Assembly (NCBI GenBank): GCA_009760855.2
Contig: WPIO01000107.1
Location: forward strand, 1,181,001-1,245,000
Direction: 5' to 3'
DNA length: 64,000 bases
Source of the DNA: Cristatella mucedo
Taxonomy: Eukaryota; Bryozoa; Phylactolaemata; Cristatellidae
The notes below the pieces were generated by a model, which searched no databases, was not told the DNA's origin, and saw only the letters and a program-made list of their open reading frames with translations. Of the stretch, positions 21,061 to 32,860 are shown one piece after another. The translations under genes and the position numbers were made by a program. How positions within the stretch are numbered: the first letter of the stretch is position 1; each line of letters opens with the position of its first letter.

Positions 21061-22092
21061 CTGCCTGGGCGCTAGATGTTTCGACCCTACCATAGCAAGA
21101 TTTGAACTCAGACAGGACAACGGTACATAAGCGGTAGTAAGCATAGAATCTAAATGCATTGTATATCTTGTACATTCTCTACTTTCAATTTTGATTCCTA
21201 ACTATTTATATTTTAGAACTTCCAAAAGAATTTCCAAGAAAACGTGAAATTGTTATCAGCGTGACTGTTCCAATACTATACATTAGCTCCGATTCCTTAT
21301 TTGCATTATAGCACGTGAAACTTGCTCGGTAACTGTGCGGATCATATTAATGACTCTTACTGCACAATTATATTACTCTTTCTATAATTAAATTAAAATT
21401 ACTTTATTATGATGCTTAGCAATGCAAAACTGTCAACAAGAAGATGGAATTGCAGACCTTTAGCCTTGATTTTGCGGAGGAAGCGTATTTAGGACGTTCA
21501 CCACTCATTCGAAATTAATGTTTATGAAATACATTGTTCCTTGTCAACTGTCCTTTTAAGATAATCTGCAATAATAACAGTAATGAATCACTTAAAATTG
21601 TGATATTAACAACTTCAACCCATCGAGTCAATTTGCTAATGAATCTGTGACGCCCTCTTAGAATCCAGCAGCTCACTCCTTGCATGTCTTCATATCTATA
21701 AGGAGAAACTTAGCATAGTTTTAAATGCTGGTCTTCACTTTTAGGTCAAGCAGTGAGCATTCTTTCGAAAATTGGAACTGGCTCCAGTCAAGCCTATTTG
21801 CAATCTCATCACTTTATAAATTCATTGAATTAGAATTCATAGAGGGTTTTAGGGGGTTTAAATTCATAATTCACTTATAGAATTCAAGTTAAAGTCACTT
21901 TATTCTCTTGCCCAGATTACAGAGATGAAACATTTCCGACTGAGATTCCAAATCCGACTATTAGCCTTTCAGCGCGTTTGAACCTTATGCCCTGTGAATT
22001 GCTTTTTGTTGAATTCATGCAGATTCATTTACTAGTTGATTTCTGGCAGAACTGTTATTTTATTAAAAAGAATTTACCCATTTTATTTTAGG
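21061..22092. other. unassigned AT-rich sequence
   Basis: No repeat or exon recognised. Confidence 0.35.
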
Positions 22093-22361
22093 ACAAATAA
22101 AACTTCAGGGAATAACATTGTATTCTTCATGTGAGCAAGAGCCAGCAACACGATTTTATTATTACTATGGCAGAACTCTGCTCAGCTCAAAATATGTGCA
22201 CAACACTCCATTTTTAGTCATGCATTTTCTCAAAATAATTACCCGCAACGATTATCCGCCACAACATCCAGATCTCACATGTGTTTCATGGATAAGTGTG
22301 ATAAATCAAACGAAAGAAAATATGGCATCAGTGATATCGAAAGGACGAAGATATAAATGAA
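22093..22361 (+). CDS. candidate ORF/exon of unknown function
   Basis: A strong-looking acceptor 'CATTTTATTTTAG' precedes an 89-codon open frame that includes 'SSCEQEPATRFYYYYGRTLL' and 'NDYPPQHPDLTCVSWISVIN' before a stop at 22359-22361. The composition is protein-like, but it lies on the strand opposite to the better exons and no family is recognised. Chance is a real alternative. Confidence 0.25.
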
Positions 22362-22712
22362 GATTTTCAAATGTAAGCTGAGTGTATGATGTTAGTTTTT
22401 AAACTGCTCAGCCGTGAATAAGATATCATAATGCGAATGTGTCGTTACGGCGGTCGACTTACGTCGGTCCTGAGCTGGTATTTATAGACTACGAACATCC
22501 TCGTTTATTCTCATGACTCAGCTATACTTGTCCCTCACTCTTCGTTGCGTTAGATCGAGTCATGTGGCAACGTCAGGAATGATTAAAGCCGCATTTACGT
22601 TGATTTATCTGTAAAAACTCATTTGAATAGCATCCACTTGTCTTTCCGTCCTTTGGAGCTTACATAACATTACTTCTGATAATAGGCTCAACGATCGGTA
22701 GTCATACCTGTG

Positions 22713-22975
22713 CTAAGAGGCATTCTGAGGTTGGCCAGCAGAGAGCGTGTCATACCTCAAGAGGACACTACCAGATTGGTGATGGCTGCCTTCCAATAGT
22801 TTAGGAAGTCTCCGAGTTGGATCATGCAATTCTTTGTCTACATCCCCACTGCAGAGGTTTTTAGCTTGATCCCTAAGGACCCTGTAGAGCTCATGTTTCT
22901 TAAGCATTTTGGGAGAAAGTTTTTCAGAAGCCCCAACCAAGGTTAGAACTGATTTGCTAACTAATGGCTAGCTGT
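22713..22975 (-). CDS. candidate ORF, unidentified
   Basis: The minus strand has an acceptor-like 'TTCCCTTAACAG' followed by an open frame containing 'ASEKLSPKMLKKHELYRVLR' and 'DPTRRLPKLLEGSHH', ending at TAG near 22713. It is hydrophilic with a Lys/Arg-rich, helix-prone centre and has no ATG in a good context. It could be a terminal exon or a fragment of a transposon protein. I do not recognise a family. Confidence 0.3.
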
Positions 22976-23523
22976 TAAGGGAATCATCACAATATTACTT
23001 TTAACATATGGCGGTAGTTAAACTTTATTTATCTTGGGTTGAATCGGCAATAAGAGCACTAAATCGGCTCCAATTCGGAAAAAATCCTCTTTTCTTTTGA
23101 GTCTAGTTTTACTTTACCATGTTCTCCTTGCATGCATCACCAGCATATTTTAGCTAAACGTGCATCGCACGTTTTATGAATTTCAAAAATATTATATTGG
23201 TATTTTAGCCATTCACTAACGTGGCAAGTAATTAATTTTGGATTTTAATTAGCTACTCGACCTTTACCTTTAATAAGATGTATAAAGGTATAGGCAATAA
23301 TATGAACTACCAAAATTAGTTTTAGAATTACATAATGCCTGTGCTTAACATTATTACTGCTATTGGTGCCAAAGAAATTGAAAATCAAAGTATTATATTC
23401 ATGAATAGTTTAAAAATATCCCAATTTTGAGGGCATCCGTCTCATTTATCTGTAAGCTTAAACTACTCAGCCCATAGTGCCACAGCCCCAACGAAACTCA
23501 CGGAAGAGAAATGTAATACTTAC

Positions 23524-23653
23524 AGCTCGTTGTACTACATTGGGATCTTCAGTATTCAGACTATTCATACTCTGGAACTGCAGGTTAAAGAAAGGTATCT
23601 TGATCATTTGCCCGTGATAGTTTTTTACTACAAAGCACAAAAAGTGTTTTTGC
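23524..23653 (-). CDS. 130-bp internal exon of an unidentified minus-strand gene
   Basis: On the minus strand, the polypyrimidine acceptor 'TTTTTCATCTCAG' ends just before 23653 and the consensus donor GTAAGTATT follows 23524. The exon enters in phase 2 and leaves in phase 0, coding for 43 residues including 'QKHFLCFVVKNYHGQMIKIP' and 'NLQFQSMNSLNTEDP'. The alternating pattern suggests beta structure. It shares orientation with the exons at 36701 and 48484 and could be a later exon of the same gene, but that needs transcript evidence. Family not recognised. Confidence 0.65.
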
Positions 23654-23654
23654 C

Positions 23655-24398
23655 TGAGATGAAAAAGATGAAGCACAAGAATCATTTATAAAAATCCTCA
23701 GACTTTATTGAAATGCTTTTTTTATTATGCAGGATTTCTAACGGTCGAGACTTACGATTAAATGGGCCTAAATAATCGGTAAATTTGTTTGCTACTAGAA
23801 TAAATATTACCATGCTCTAACAATGCGTATTTTGGAAGCCTTGTCTTTCGGTACTAAATACTTGACCATATTTAAATTATTTACAATAAAAGGGAAATCA
23901 AATATTTGCAGGGTAATTTTCTCAAACTTACTCAGGCAAACTATACTGGACGAACAGGTTTCTTCCCGCCATTTTTCTTGTTGCATGAAAGAAGAAATGG
24001 TTAGGCAAACCCCATTAAACTTGAATATAAACCGGAAGCAAATCTTAACTTTTCAAACCTTGGCAGGTTGTGATACACACTTGAAGCTTGTTGAAGTGCA
24101 TTTTTGTGACATTTACATAGCTTCATTTCCAGGGTCAGTTGCTGCCTTGTAAAATTTATAACTCAGATAATATTATATTTTACGTATATGAGATAACATT
24201 AAAATGGAGTTCAGCTTTGCTTATTTTAAATGGGACGAGAAAAAGGTCTGACTTTGACTGGATAATTTATGCTCTATAAGTCCACGATTACGGTAAATAA
24301 AGCTCTAGGAAGTTTGATGACGTATAAAGCAAAATGTGTTCGACCAAAATCAGAAATTTTTCTAGGGTTGGATGGCTGTCAAAGCAGTTATCAGAATG
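23655..24398. other. unassigned (probable intron)
   Basis: A 109-codon plus-strand frame at 23823-24152 is open but AT-rich, and no motifs are visible. I could not find a reliable exon on either strand. Confidence 0.35.
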
Positions 24399-24440
24399 AA
24401 ATTATAATAATAATAATGCACTTGATAAAGCGCTCTCAAA
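24399..24440 (-). mobile_element. LINE-A extreme 3' end (40 bp)
   Basis: 'ATAATAATAATGCACTTGAT' followed by AAAGCGCTCTCAAA is the tail and the first hairpin arm of LINE-A, cut off inside the hairpin. Confidence 0.7.
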
Positions 24441-24479
24441 TAGTAGCTCAGGGTGGCTCAAAATGATGTGCTATAAATG

Positions 24480-25170
24480 TAGATATAGTTGCCTAAGAAT
24501 TGTGGACGTACTTCCGCATTCTTTGACCTGTAGATGCCAGGCTTTCATCATCAAGTATTTTAAACGTAGAAAGTAAGCGACGATTCTTTTGCCCGTATAA
24601 GACCTGGTGACACTCGGACGCTGAAACCGGTGTTGAAGGTCAGCTAGGCATGAAGGTGTCGAGCATTTGCGGGCTTTTTGGATCAGACCAAGAACTTATC
24701 TCTAACTTTATATATTTTCTTCGACGATAGACGGCGAGTCATCCGAAATTCTACAGCAAAGATACGCCATACGATGAACTTTGGGATTGGTTAACTTGAT
24801 TTGCTGCCGTATTTATCACTAGCTGCCTACTTTTAATTGCTGGCTGGTTGCCCAGCAAGAACAGAATGATCGCTGTCTAGTATGGACAGAATCGTGGAGC
24901 TGGTTTGAAGTTCAGCCATAGAGACAGACAGCTATTAGGCTTAGACTAGGATAGAACGTGATAGCTAGTTGTCGTCGCTGTCTTAGGGATGAAGCTTTTA
25001 AAATTTAGACATTTATGCACAGGAACCCCTAAATGAAGAGCCCATCGTGACTGTCCAAGTTAACGTTGACAAGCAAATAAAGCAAAGTCTTTTATTTCAG
25101 CCGCAAGCCGAGGGTTGGCCATTACTAGTACTTCGTTTTCATATTTGTTAAGCGTAAATAAATTTCGCCA
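24480..25170 (-). mobile_element. divergent LINE-B-like relic
   Basis: The segment 'AAGAATTGTGGACGTACTTC' and the downstream 'CTGAAACCGGTGTTGAAGGT' align with the LINE-B C-terminal region in the same order over ~680 bases. The divergence is far larger than between other LINE-B copies, and no intact frame remains. It is an ancient copy or a related subfamily. Confidence 0.55.
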
Positions 25171-25756
25171 AAAATACAATTTAATTCTCGCAATGCAAAA
25201 ATTTAGTTTATCTGTTACTTCAGTGCATTACGATGGATTTTACAACAAATACGCCGAAGTAGCTTCCGAATAAATGTGGTGACCGAGCCCATGGGCTTGA
25301 CTGGCTTTTCCTGGCGGCTGGATATAACAAAGAACTACAAAAGACATAGAGTATAACCACGTTAAAATTCGCACGTAGCTAGTCTGCTGGATGACTTGCG
25401 GCAGCACAAGTCACCTAGTCTCGTAAGCGTGATTTAAACTAGACCCTTAAACACTAAGTTTAATAATGTGTACACACTTTTTAACAAGTATTAATTATTG
25501 ACAAAATATTGATACATCTGTTAAATCAAGTACATGCACAAAGCACATTTAATGGATCTATATACTTTTCATTGGACAGTAGAATACCCTAATTTATTGC
25601 TGCAACTTCTTGCCACAGTGTACTGTACATGCAGGTTTGTGCTTCATCGTATTTTGTGAATTTAATAAGTTTCACAACTAATTAAGGTTGTCTAACCTTG
25701 AACTGGCTGCTGGAAAATTGAAAGTCACGCCTGGAGATATAGATCTCTGCGTCTCA
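25171..25756. other. unassigned
   Basis: No recognisable features. Confidence 0.35.
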
Positions 25757-25905
25757 GCATGTCACCTCCAGCCATGATATGTTCGTTGTCTTTAAGCATG
25801 TTACCACTAAACATTTGTCTTGCTTCCATTGTGCTAATGTAAAGTGCCCAGGAAGACATTGAGTTCTCTGAAGGCGCTACAGCAAATTTAGTAGTATTAT
25901 TAATC
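25757..25905 (+). mobile_element. LINE-A 3' UTR fragment
   Basis: 'CATGTCACCTCCAGCCATGA', a partial 3' UTR and a hairpin (AAAGTGCCCAGGAAGACATT ... GAAGGCGCT) with an ATTATT end mark a short 5'-truncated copy. Confidence 0.7.
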
Positions 25906-26504
25906 TTAAGTCACCATTGAACGTTTTAGCCAGAATTTTTATTGGACCACATATTCAGAGATTGCATAAATTATCAAGGAATGAAATCCCTCCGGACATA
26001 TTGCGGCTAAACCAGATTCAACTGGCTTTAAAATATGATATCGTTGGCCGAACAGCTTGACAGTGTTTTCCGCAGCTAGACTTTTACTGTAACTTTTTCT
26101 GAGACGTTCCAACTTGTACCCCTTAAATAAATCTAATCTACTTCATCCTGGCGGCTGGTTCAAGGCCTGCTGTGAAGTCAAAAGATATGGTCAGTGTCGT
26201 AGCATAATTACCTGAGGGTGTGTTCATATCTTCTCAATTCGAAAAACATTCGAATACCTTCACACACTAGGATTTAACTGCCTACATCATAATTATGTGT
26301 ACCAGTGTCTTTGAACAGTAGGTATTTTTCAGGGCAGTCTATAAAAATGGAAAAGCTCCGTTGATTCTAGAGGTCAATGCGTTGTGGAAAATCGTCTAAT
26401 AAAGATGTCACAATTATTCTGTTTCCTATAACATCTATTCAAGTTCATGTACATTAAAGCTTAGTGTGTCGAGGATCGATGCACCTATCTTTACTAAAAT
26501 TGGT
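25906..26504. other. unassigned
   Basis: No recognisable features. Confidence 0.35.
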
Positions 26505-27390
26505 TGACCTACTGAATCAGCTCGAAATCTAGGTTTCATATTCCAAAGCGACCTCCCGTTAGACGAACATATCAGCTCCACAGTCAAATCTGCCTATTTT
26601 CAGCTTCATGACATCGCTAAAATTAGGGCTTGTTTAGATAAGGATACCACGTCCAAATTATTCCATGCATTCGTGACATCCCGTCTCGACTTCTGCAACT
26701 CACTGCTTACTGGCCTACCAGCATGTGCTATCAGGCGATTGCAGCTGGTGCAAACTCTGCAGCTAGGCTTTTCTGTCGTGAGCGGCGCAGTTGCCACATT
26801 ACTCCACTTCTCGCCGACCTGTATTGGCTACCATTGAGGCAAGGAATTGACTTCAAGGTTTCGTAGCTCACTTTTCGGTCTCTTCATTCTATGGCTCCAG
26901 CCTATCTTTCAGATATACTACCCCATCAGGCCAAGCATCGTACCACACGCTTTTTGGAATCCAACAGTCTACAAATACCTCGTAAAAACCTCAATCCTTT
27001 GGAGACCGTGCATTTAGCTCGTATGCTCCCAAAGCCTGGAACTCCCTCCCGACCTGCGTCAGAACATCCCATGACCAGACCACATTTACAAGAAACTTAA
27101 AAACACACCTATTTAGGAAGGCATTTAGTGGGTCCCTGTGATTTGTCCTTCACGTGCTTGTGCGTGCTGACACTGTGCATGCTGCCACTAACCACATTTG
27201 CATGCTGACCCTGTGCATGTCACCACTAACCATATTACTCATTTTGTTTGTTTTTCAAGCATAATTTTACTTACTATTCTATTGCACATCACTTTGCAGC
27301 AAATGTAAAGCGCCTAGAAAGAGATTAAGTTATCTGAGCGCGCTTTATCAAGTGCAATATTATTATTATTATTATTATTATTATTAAATT
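26505..27390 (+). mobile_element. LINE-A 3' copy, young
   Basis: The copy begins at 'TCAGCTCGAAATCTAGG' (ARNL region), includes the whole RT C-terminus with a few frameshifts, a clean 3' UTR, the hairpin near 27305-27350 and a (TTA)n tail to about 27387. It closely resembles 34169-35118 and 37127-37892. Confidence 0.9.
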
Positions 27391-28879
27391 GCTTATTAAT
27401 GACGATTTCATTGTTTGCACCGCAGCTGTTGGCCGTCTGCTGTCCAGTCATTTGGCATTTGTGCCTTTTAAGCATAAGAGGAGCTGCTTTGGAATTAGCC
27501 GCTTCATTCCGAGCGATTGACTCTGTTTTTAAAAAACATACATAAAAATACAATTCAGAATTTAATCGTGATTATGTCAGAATTTTTTTTGATCAAGCAT
27601 CTCACAAATAACATCTGATGGAATATGCATCGGAATGAGTTTAAATTGCTACCAACTAGTTTGCATAGACGCATTAGGAAGCGATTCTGGTATTAGCCAT
27701 GCTCTAGGTTAACTTTTGTATTAATAAGTAAGCTGTTAAGCGATATTCTTACGACAGTTTTACGAAAGATATTTCTGATATAGTACTCTGCTCGCCATTG
27801 AATGACCGGGATCCTAATTTGCCTGAATTAAAGGTTCACTGTATAAATGAACAGCTGATCAGAAAAAAGTGAGTGTTTATCTACAATTTTAGGGATGATG
27901 GCATATTCCTCTGCATATGCTAAGAAAAAGCCTGTTAGACGTTTTGAGAGCACGAAGCTAGCTATTCACAGGCTAAACAGACGGAAAAATAGGCCCCTCA
28001 TCAAAAAACCTGGATGTGGGCACTTTAGGCACATCGATCAGCAGGCGGTATTGCTTTGTCTATCGAGCATTACCGTCACAGAAAGTCTGTAGATGCGAAC
28101 GCAAGGCTAAAACTAAAGATTTCATTTTTTAAACCACAATGTGCTGAACCAAAATTTCCCCGTGCCGATAGCGCTCCTAGCAGGAATTCACTGGACCCGA
28201 ATTTGTAGAAGTCCCCGACAGAGGATTCGTCATTGATCCGTGCACCATTCACCAGTTCACCAGCTTTTTTTCACCAGCTCCAACAGTTGCTCTCAGCAAA
28301 TGGTATCCCTCCCTGGCCTTTAGAACGATTAAGGCCTAATTGAAACTGGTAAATTCCTTCCTTTTGAGTTCGGAAGATATTGCAACGGCGAACAGTGATG
28401 GCTTAAAGTTAGAAAGGATTCAGTCACGAGCAACTTTGGTGTGGTCGGTCTTTGCTGCCGATCATTCCTGATTCGTCAGTTAGTCGCTAACGTGTCAGAA
28501 TTTGGCGACTACTACAGAATGACCGACTTGATACTAAACAGCTGTGTGGCTGCAGTTGTTTTCTGGTCTCCGTTTGAGGTCGATAAATGTATAAGATAAA
28601 TGTATAAATAAACATAGTTGATATAATCGATAAACGTGTAATGAAAGCAATGTGAATTTTGGAGTAATTGTAGAATAAACGACAGGCCTATGTGGATCAC
28701 TACGACTCGGTCACGACGCAAGTAAGAGCCACCCTGAGCGAAACGATATCTACTGTACCCTAATATACATGATCCTAGTAAGCCAGATTTTTACAAAAGT
28801 CCAAATCTCAGCACCAAAGAAAAGGGCTATTGTTATTGCAACGTTTGAAATCGAATTTTGTATTGTTTCGCTTCGCTGT
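27391..28879. other. unassigned
   Basis: No repeat family or exon with trusted junctions. A 65-codon Lys/Arg-rich plus frame at 27895-28092 and a minus frame at 28512-28721 lack motifs. Confidence 0.35.
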
Positions 28880-28887
28880 AGAGTATA

Positions 28888-28952
<65 letters not shown>

Positions 28953-29755
28953 ACTCTCTCTCCCTCCATCTCTATTTCTCTCTCTTTCTGTCTCTCTCTC
29001 TCTCCCTTGCCGACACGATCGCCAAGCTCATTCTAGTCTTCCATTTTTTGTTGAGGTGATATTGAATTACACGTCCGCTTCCATTTCTATCAGAAATCCA
29101 GACGGACGGTATCTCTCAAGTGTGTTATTGCCGGAAATGCTGCTGTTTCGCAAATGAACGGCTGCACGATGTTTCTACTTCAACTAAATCACACCACTTC
29201 TTGCCAACTTGCATTTGCTCCCAGCCAAGAGACGCATCAACTTCAAGGTTTTATCACTGGCTTACAGGTTTCTTCATTATTTGGTTTCACTCTACCTATC
29301 AGATCTACTGCCCCACCAGGCTAAGCGTCGTGCCACCCGCTTTTCGGAATCTAACTGTTTACCTATACCTTGTACAAACCTCAAATCCTTCGGAGATCGT
29401 TGCTTTCATTCGTACTGTCTCAAAGCCCGAAACTTCTTCCCGACTTGGGTCATGACATCTCCTTATTGACGCCATTCAAAAAGAACTAAAAAACGCACCT
29501 ATTTGTCACAGCATTTAGTGGGTCCCTCTGATTCTCCTGGTATGTGCTTATGCGTGCTGACACTGTGCATGCTGCCACTAACCACACTTGCATGCTGACC
29601 CTGTGCATGTCACCCCTAATCATGTTGATCCTTGTTGTTTATCGAGCATGCTACCACTAACCATCTGGCCGTGTATCCTGTGCTGCAAATGTAATGCGCC
29701 TAGAAAGAGATTTAGTTCTCTGAGGGCTCTTTATCAAGCGTGTTATTATTATTTT
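28880..29755 (+). mobile_element. LINE-A copy with internal deletion and (CT)n expansion
   Basis: After 'GAGTATATTC' the copy enters a (CT)n tract, then resumes as 'CTTGCCGACACGATCGCCAA' (the LADTIAK segment of RT). It then deletes most of the palm, and from about 29110 to 29469 covers the RT C-terminus ('FLHYLVSLYLSDLLPHQAKR', 'KSFGDRCFHS'). The 3' UTR, hairpin and ATTATTATT tail end near 29755. Confidence 0.82.
28888..29004 (+). repeat. (CT)n microsatellite inside LINE-A
   Basis: About 117 bases of CT with a few TTTC and CTCACT interruptions. It lies exactly between the RT segments for 'VY' and 'LAD', where the parent element reads ACTCTGCCTCTTGC. Confidence 0.95.
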
Positions 29756-29794
29756 TATGAGAAAAAATAAACTTAATAACCATTTGCTAACCAA

Positions 29795-30510
29795 GTGTGA
29801 CTAAAAAAACAAGAATAACATGGTTAGGGGTGACGTGCATAGGGTCAGCATGCAAGTGGGGTTAGTGGCAGCAAGCACAGTATCAGCACGTATAAGCACG
29901 TAAAGATCGAATTAGAAGGACCACTAAATACTGCGATAAATGGGTGCGTTTATAACTTCTTTTTAAATTTCGCCAAGTCAGGAGATGTCGTTGCGCCATT
30001 ACGGAGTGCGTTCCAGGCTTAGGGAGCATACCAACTAAAGGCGCGGTCTTCAATGAATTTTGAGGTTTGTACGAGGTATGGATAAACAGTTGGATTCCCA
30101 AAAGCGGGCGATACTATTCTTAGCCTAGTTAGGCAGTAGATGTGAGGATAGGCTTGAGCCAAAGAATGGAGGGACCTAAAAGTGAGCGACAAATCTTAGA
30201 AGTAGATGCGTTACTTGACTGGGAGCCAGTGTAGGTAGGCGAGAAGTGGTGTGACGCGGTAACTTCAAAGCTCATGACTGACAATCCTAGCTGCAGATTT
30301 TTGCACCAGCAGTAAGTGCTTTATTGTACAGACTGGTAGACCAGCAAGTCTTGAGTTACAGAAGTCAAGAAATGCATGGACTAACATAGACGTGGTATAC
30401 CTGTTTAAACAAGCTTGAATTCTAACAATATTTTGTAGCTGAAAGTTGGCTGGCTTGATTGTAGAGCTGTTGTACTTGTCTAACGAAAGGTCACCTTGGA
30501 ACATTACGTC
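29795..30510 (-). mobile_element. LINE-A copy, 3' part (continues at 33833)
   Basis: The copy lacks the terminal hairpin and starts in the 3' UTR at 'AACATGGTTAGGGGTGACGT'. It runs through the RT C-terminus to 'VMFQGDLSLDKY' at about 30500. The adjoining coding sequence 'ARNLGV' is found at 33833, on the other side of the copia element, so both parts are one insertion. Confidence 0.85.
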
Positions 30511-30916
30511 TGCTGAATTGGCTTCACAGTCAGTATGCCGGATAATTTCACCTTGACCGGAGTACAGCAAGATTGACTCAGGACACCGCGTTTATTGTTA
30601 GAACTGCAGACCACTGCTGATTTGCTGAGTGTCATGTGTACCTACCACAATAGGCCTCTGCCAAGGCCACTCAGCTACGGCTGGTCAGAGTTTGATCATA
30701 AAGAGAAGCTAATAGAATTATAATCTGTAAGCGTGGTGGCTTGCTCAGCCAACTGTGTTAGTTTAGGATTACTACGTATAGGACCCGCTTCTCGCTTATT
30801 CTTTGTCCGTATTTGATACGGTCCACGTTCTGTTTGTCGGCTGGGTCAATAAACTATTGTAATTTTCTCGTCTATGGACTGGCAAATGGTCTCGCTCGCG
30901 GCAGCACTGGGTTTCA
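30511..30916 (+). repeat. copia 5' LTR
   Basis: It starts TGCTGAATTGGCTTCAC and ends GGGTTTCA. It aligns along its whole length with 33420-33826, sharing 'CCTTGACCGGAGTACAG', 'GGCCTCTGCC', 'GTGTTAGTTTAGGA' and 'CTATTGTA.TTTTCTCG'. The many differences between the LTRs imply an old insertion. A promoter is expected here but I cannot place it. Confidence 0.87.
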
Positions 30917-30922
30917 CAGTAC

Positions 30923-31430
30923 ATGGTTTCACGGTTCACTGGCGTCATTGGCTTGAGAAGTTTATTGGTTGGAATAAGCAGCTGCTGAGTACTCGGGCAA
31001 AGTTCTACTTCATTGTCAACGGCCAGTGGGATGTCGTAAAAGGCGACGAGAGACGGCCCGTGGATATTGAATCTTTTACTGGTAATAGCTGCAAGAAGGA
31101 TGTAGATGTTGGTAAGGCACAGGGAGAGTTTGACCTTCGCACGGCTAAGGCTTTGTCTGCGCTCGTCGTGGCTGTCTCTGATTCTGTGCTAATGAGTCCT
31201 GGTTATGAAACCATAGCAACGCCTTCGGGGTGTGGCAGAAGCCGGATTCCCTATAGGCTTCAAGAATTCTGATAGGTAGGCTACTCCTACATCAGAAGCT
31301 GGCATCTATCCGGACGTCAGAAAGTGACGATGTCCTGGACTACGCAAGCGAAGTAAAGTCAATTGCTAATACGCTTTAAGCCGAAGGAGACGCTGTACCT
31401 GAGGAACAGGTTGTCCTCGGCTTGTGCAGT
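30923..31430 (+). pseudogene. copia gag remnant
   Basis: An ATG at 30923 sits seven bases after the LTR. After an early frame change, the frame reads 'NKQLLSTRAKFYFIVNGQWD' and 'VVKGDERRP', matching the copia Gag pattern 'W...M...L...GLW..V.G...P'. Further on, 'LLLHQKLASIRTSESDDVLD' resembles the central Gag region. In the element this protein would form the virus-like particle. Stops and frame changes show it is dead. Confidence 0.7.
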
Positions 31431-31571
31431 CGTGGCAGTCGCTGATAATGGACCTTAAAGCAAGGGACATGCTCGACTTAACGCTAAACTTTATTCAGAG
31501 CAGGCTGATGCATGAGCGTCTAGCGCTGCAAAATCTGCCTTCCCTAGACGAGAGTATGAAAGGACTGGCTC

Positions 31572-32255
31572 TTGTGGCTTCGAATGAATCCTGTAAAGCC
31601 AGCAAAGGGGCGCTTCGCCTGTTACTCACGGCAGGCAGCACACTTTCAAGTTTTCTTTCAAGTGCCATTACTTTTGGTAGTCGGCCACAAGGCCTCACAG
31701 TATTTTAAAAGGAAACGAGACGAAAATGCCAAATCTCAGGCCAATACCGTGACTACCGACTCCGTTTTTACTGACGATTCGAATGCCTACAAGCTTCCAT
31801 CACAGCTGAAATGGCTGATAGATGCTGGAGCTCGGCAGCATACGCGCAACGAGCCCGATCTCTATACATACTGCGATAAAATTGCTCGCCACGTCGTTGT
31901 GGGTGACCGAGAAGTGCTTCAAGCGATAGGCATTGGTACGGTGTGTGTTCAGCTGCGTGTTGAAAGAACAAGCTCAAAAACTGTAAGATGCAAGATGTTT
32001 TACTTGTACCCAAACTTGCAAAGAACTTTTTTTTTTCGCCAATGCATCGAGAAAGGTGGAGTTTGGCGATCATCGCGTGTCATTTTTCATACCTGTATCA
32101 ACAGAAGTGGATGCTTTTCGCATAAGAGAGAGGATACTGTTCAATCTGCTGAGTACTTCTGTTAAAAAACATGCACCTTCGGTAACTCGTGCGTTTAAAT
32201 TTGTCCCAGACGATACGACAAATCTGTACTCGGAGACTGGTGCGACAGGGATAAT
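31572..32255 (+). pseudogene. copia protease and pre-integrase remnant
   Basis: The plus frame from 31572 contains 'LPSQLKWLIDAGARQHTRNE' and then 'HVVVGDREVLQAIGIGTV'. This is the copia aspartic protease signature (W.iDsGA..H, then v.lGd.....GiGtv). The usual DSGA reads DAGA here, but the catalytic Asp is present. The gag-pre-integrase zone follows in shifted frames ('MFYLYPNLQRT', 'IEKGG'). It ends where LINE-B is inserted at 32256. Confidence 0.78.
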
Positions 32256-32860
32256 GATGTATCTTCGTCTGTAACTCCACAAAGTCATAAAGACTATGTG
32301 GGTTTTACGCAGGAGAGTTTTGTATAGCGCACTCACAGCCTGGTGAGCCGTGATGGCACACTAGGTAAGGCGGTTGCTTTCACGACCTCGGTCCCGAGGT
32401 CGTGGGTTCGGTTCCTGTGGTGGGCGATTCTTTATCGCCACTGCAAGCGGTGGTGATAGCCGTAAAGGTTCTTCTGTCGCTATACAAAAAGAGGCTGTTT
32501 AATCAGCTAGGAATAATAATAATAATAATAAGCGGCTTTCGGTACGCATTCGGTAGCCAACAGACTTCGTCTCACGCAACAAAGAGAAAGTGGGAAGCAT
32601 AGCAGAGTCAGGAGAGCAGTTGAGGTAGTGAATAGCATAGAAGTAGCAGCTCAGGACCACTGAAAAAGATGTGCCATAGTCGGCAGTTGGAGAGTAGTTG
32701 TCGTTGCGTCAGAATTGTGGAAGCGAGTTCCACAATCTAGGACATGCAGAGCTAAAGTTTCTGTTGCCAACTGTCTTTAAGCGGAGGAATGGGACAGCTA
32801 ATTTATTGTCCACACAGGACCTCAGGGCACGAACAGGCTGAAACTGATGTAGCAGTTTAT
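32256..32860 (-). mobile_element. LINE-B 3' fragment inserted in copia
   Basis: The minus-strand copy begins with ATGTATCTTCGTCTGTAACT (tail and 3' hairpin), is interrupted by a SINE-1 at 32342-32531, and then continues with the 'GCGGCTTTCGGTACGCATTC' 3' UTR and RT C-terminus to about 32860. Beyond this the copia RT sequence resumes. Confidence 0.88.
32342..32531 (+). mobile_element. SINE-1, best copy, inserted in LINE-B
   Basis: The full element has a tRNA-like head with 'TGGCACACTAGGTAAGGCGG' (A box) and 'GGGTTCGGTTCC' (B box with one change), the conserved body, the end 'AGGCTGTTTAATCAGCTAGG' and a tail of (AAT)n. It splits LINE-B between 'CACAGCCT' and 'GCGGCTTTCGG', with no long target duplication visible. 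Confidence 0.92.

Noticed and set aside
24117..24150. A 25-bp microexon on the minus strand (acceptor TTTTACAAGGCAG, donor GTAAAT)
   Set aside because: The junctions are weak and the exon is too short to support from sequence alone.
28769..29059. Ser-Leu-rich reading frames, also at 44724-45081
   Set aside because: They are translations of (CT)n tracts within LINE-A copies.
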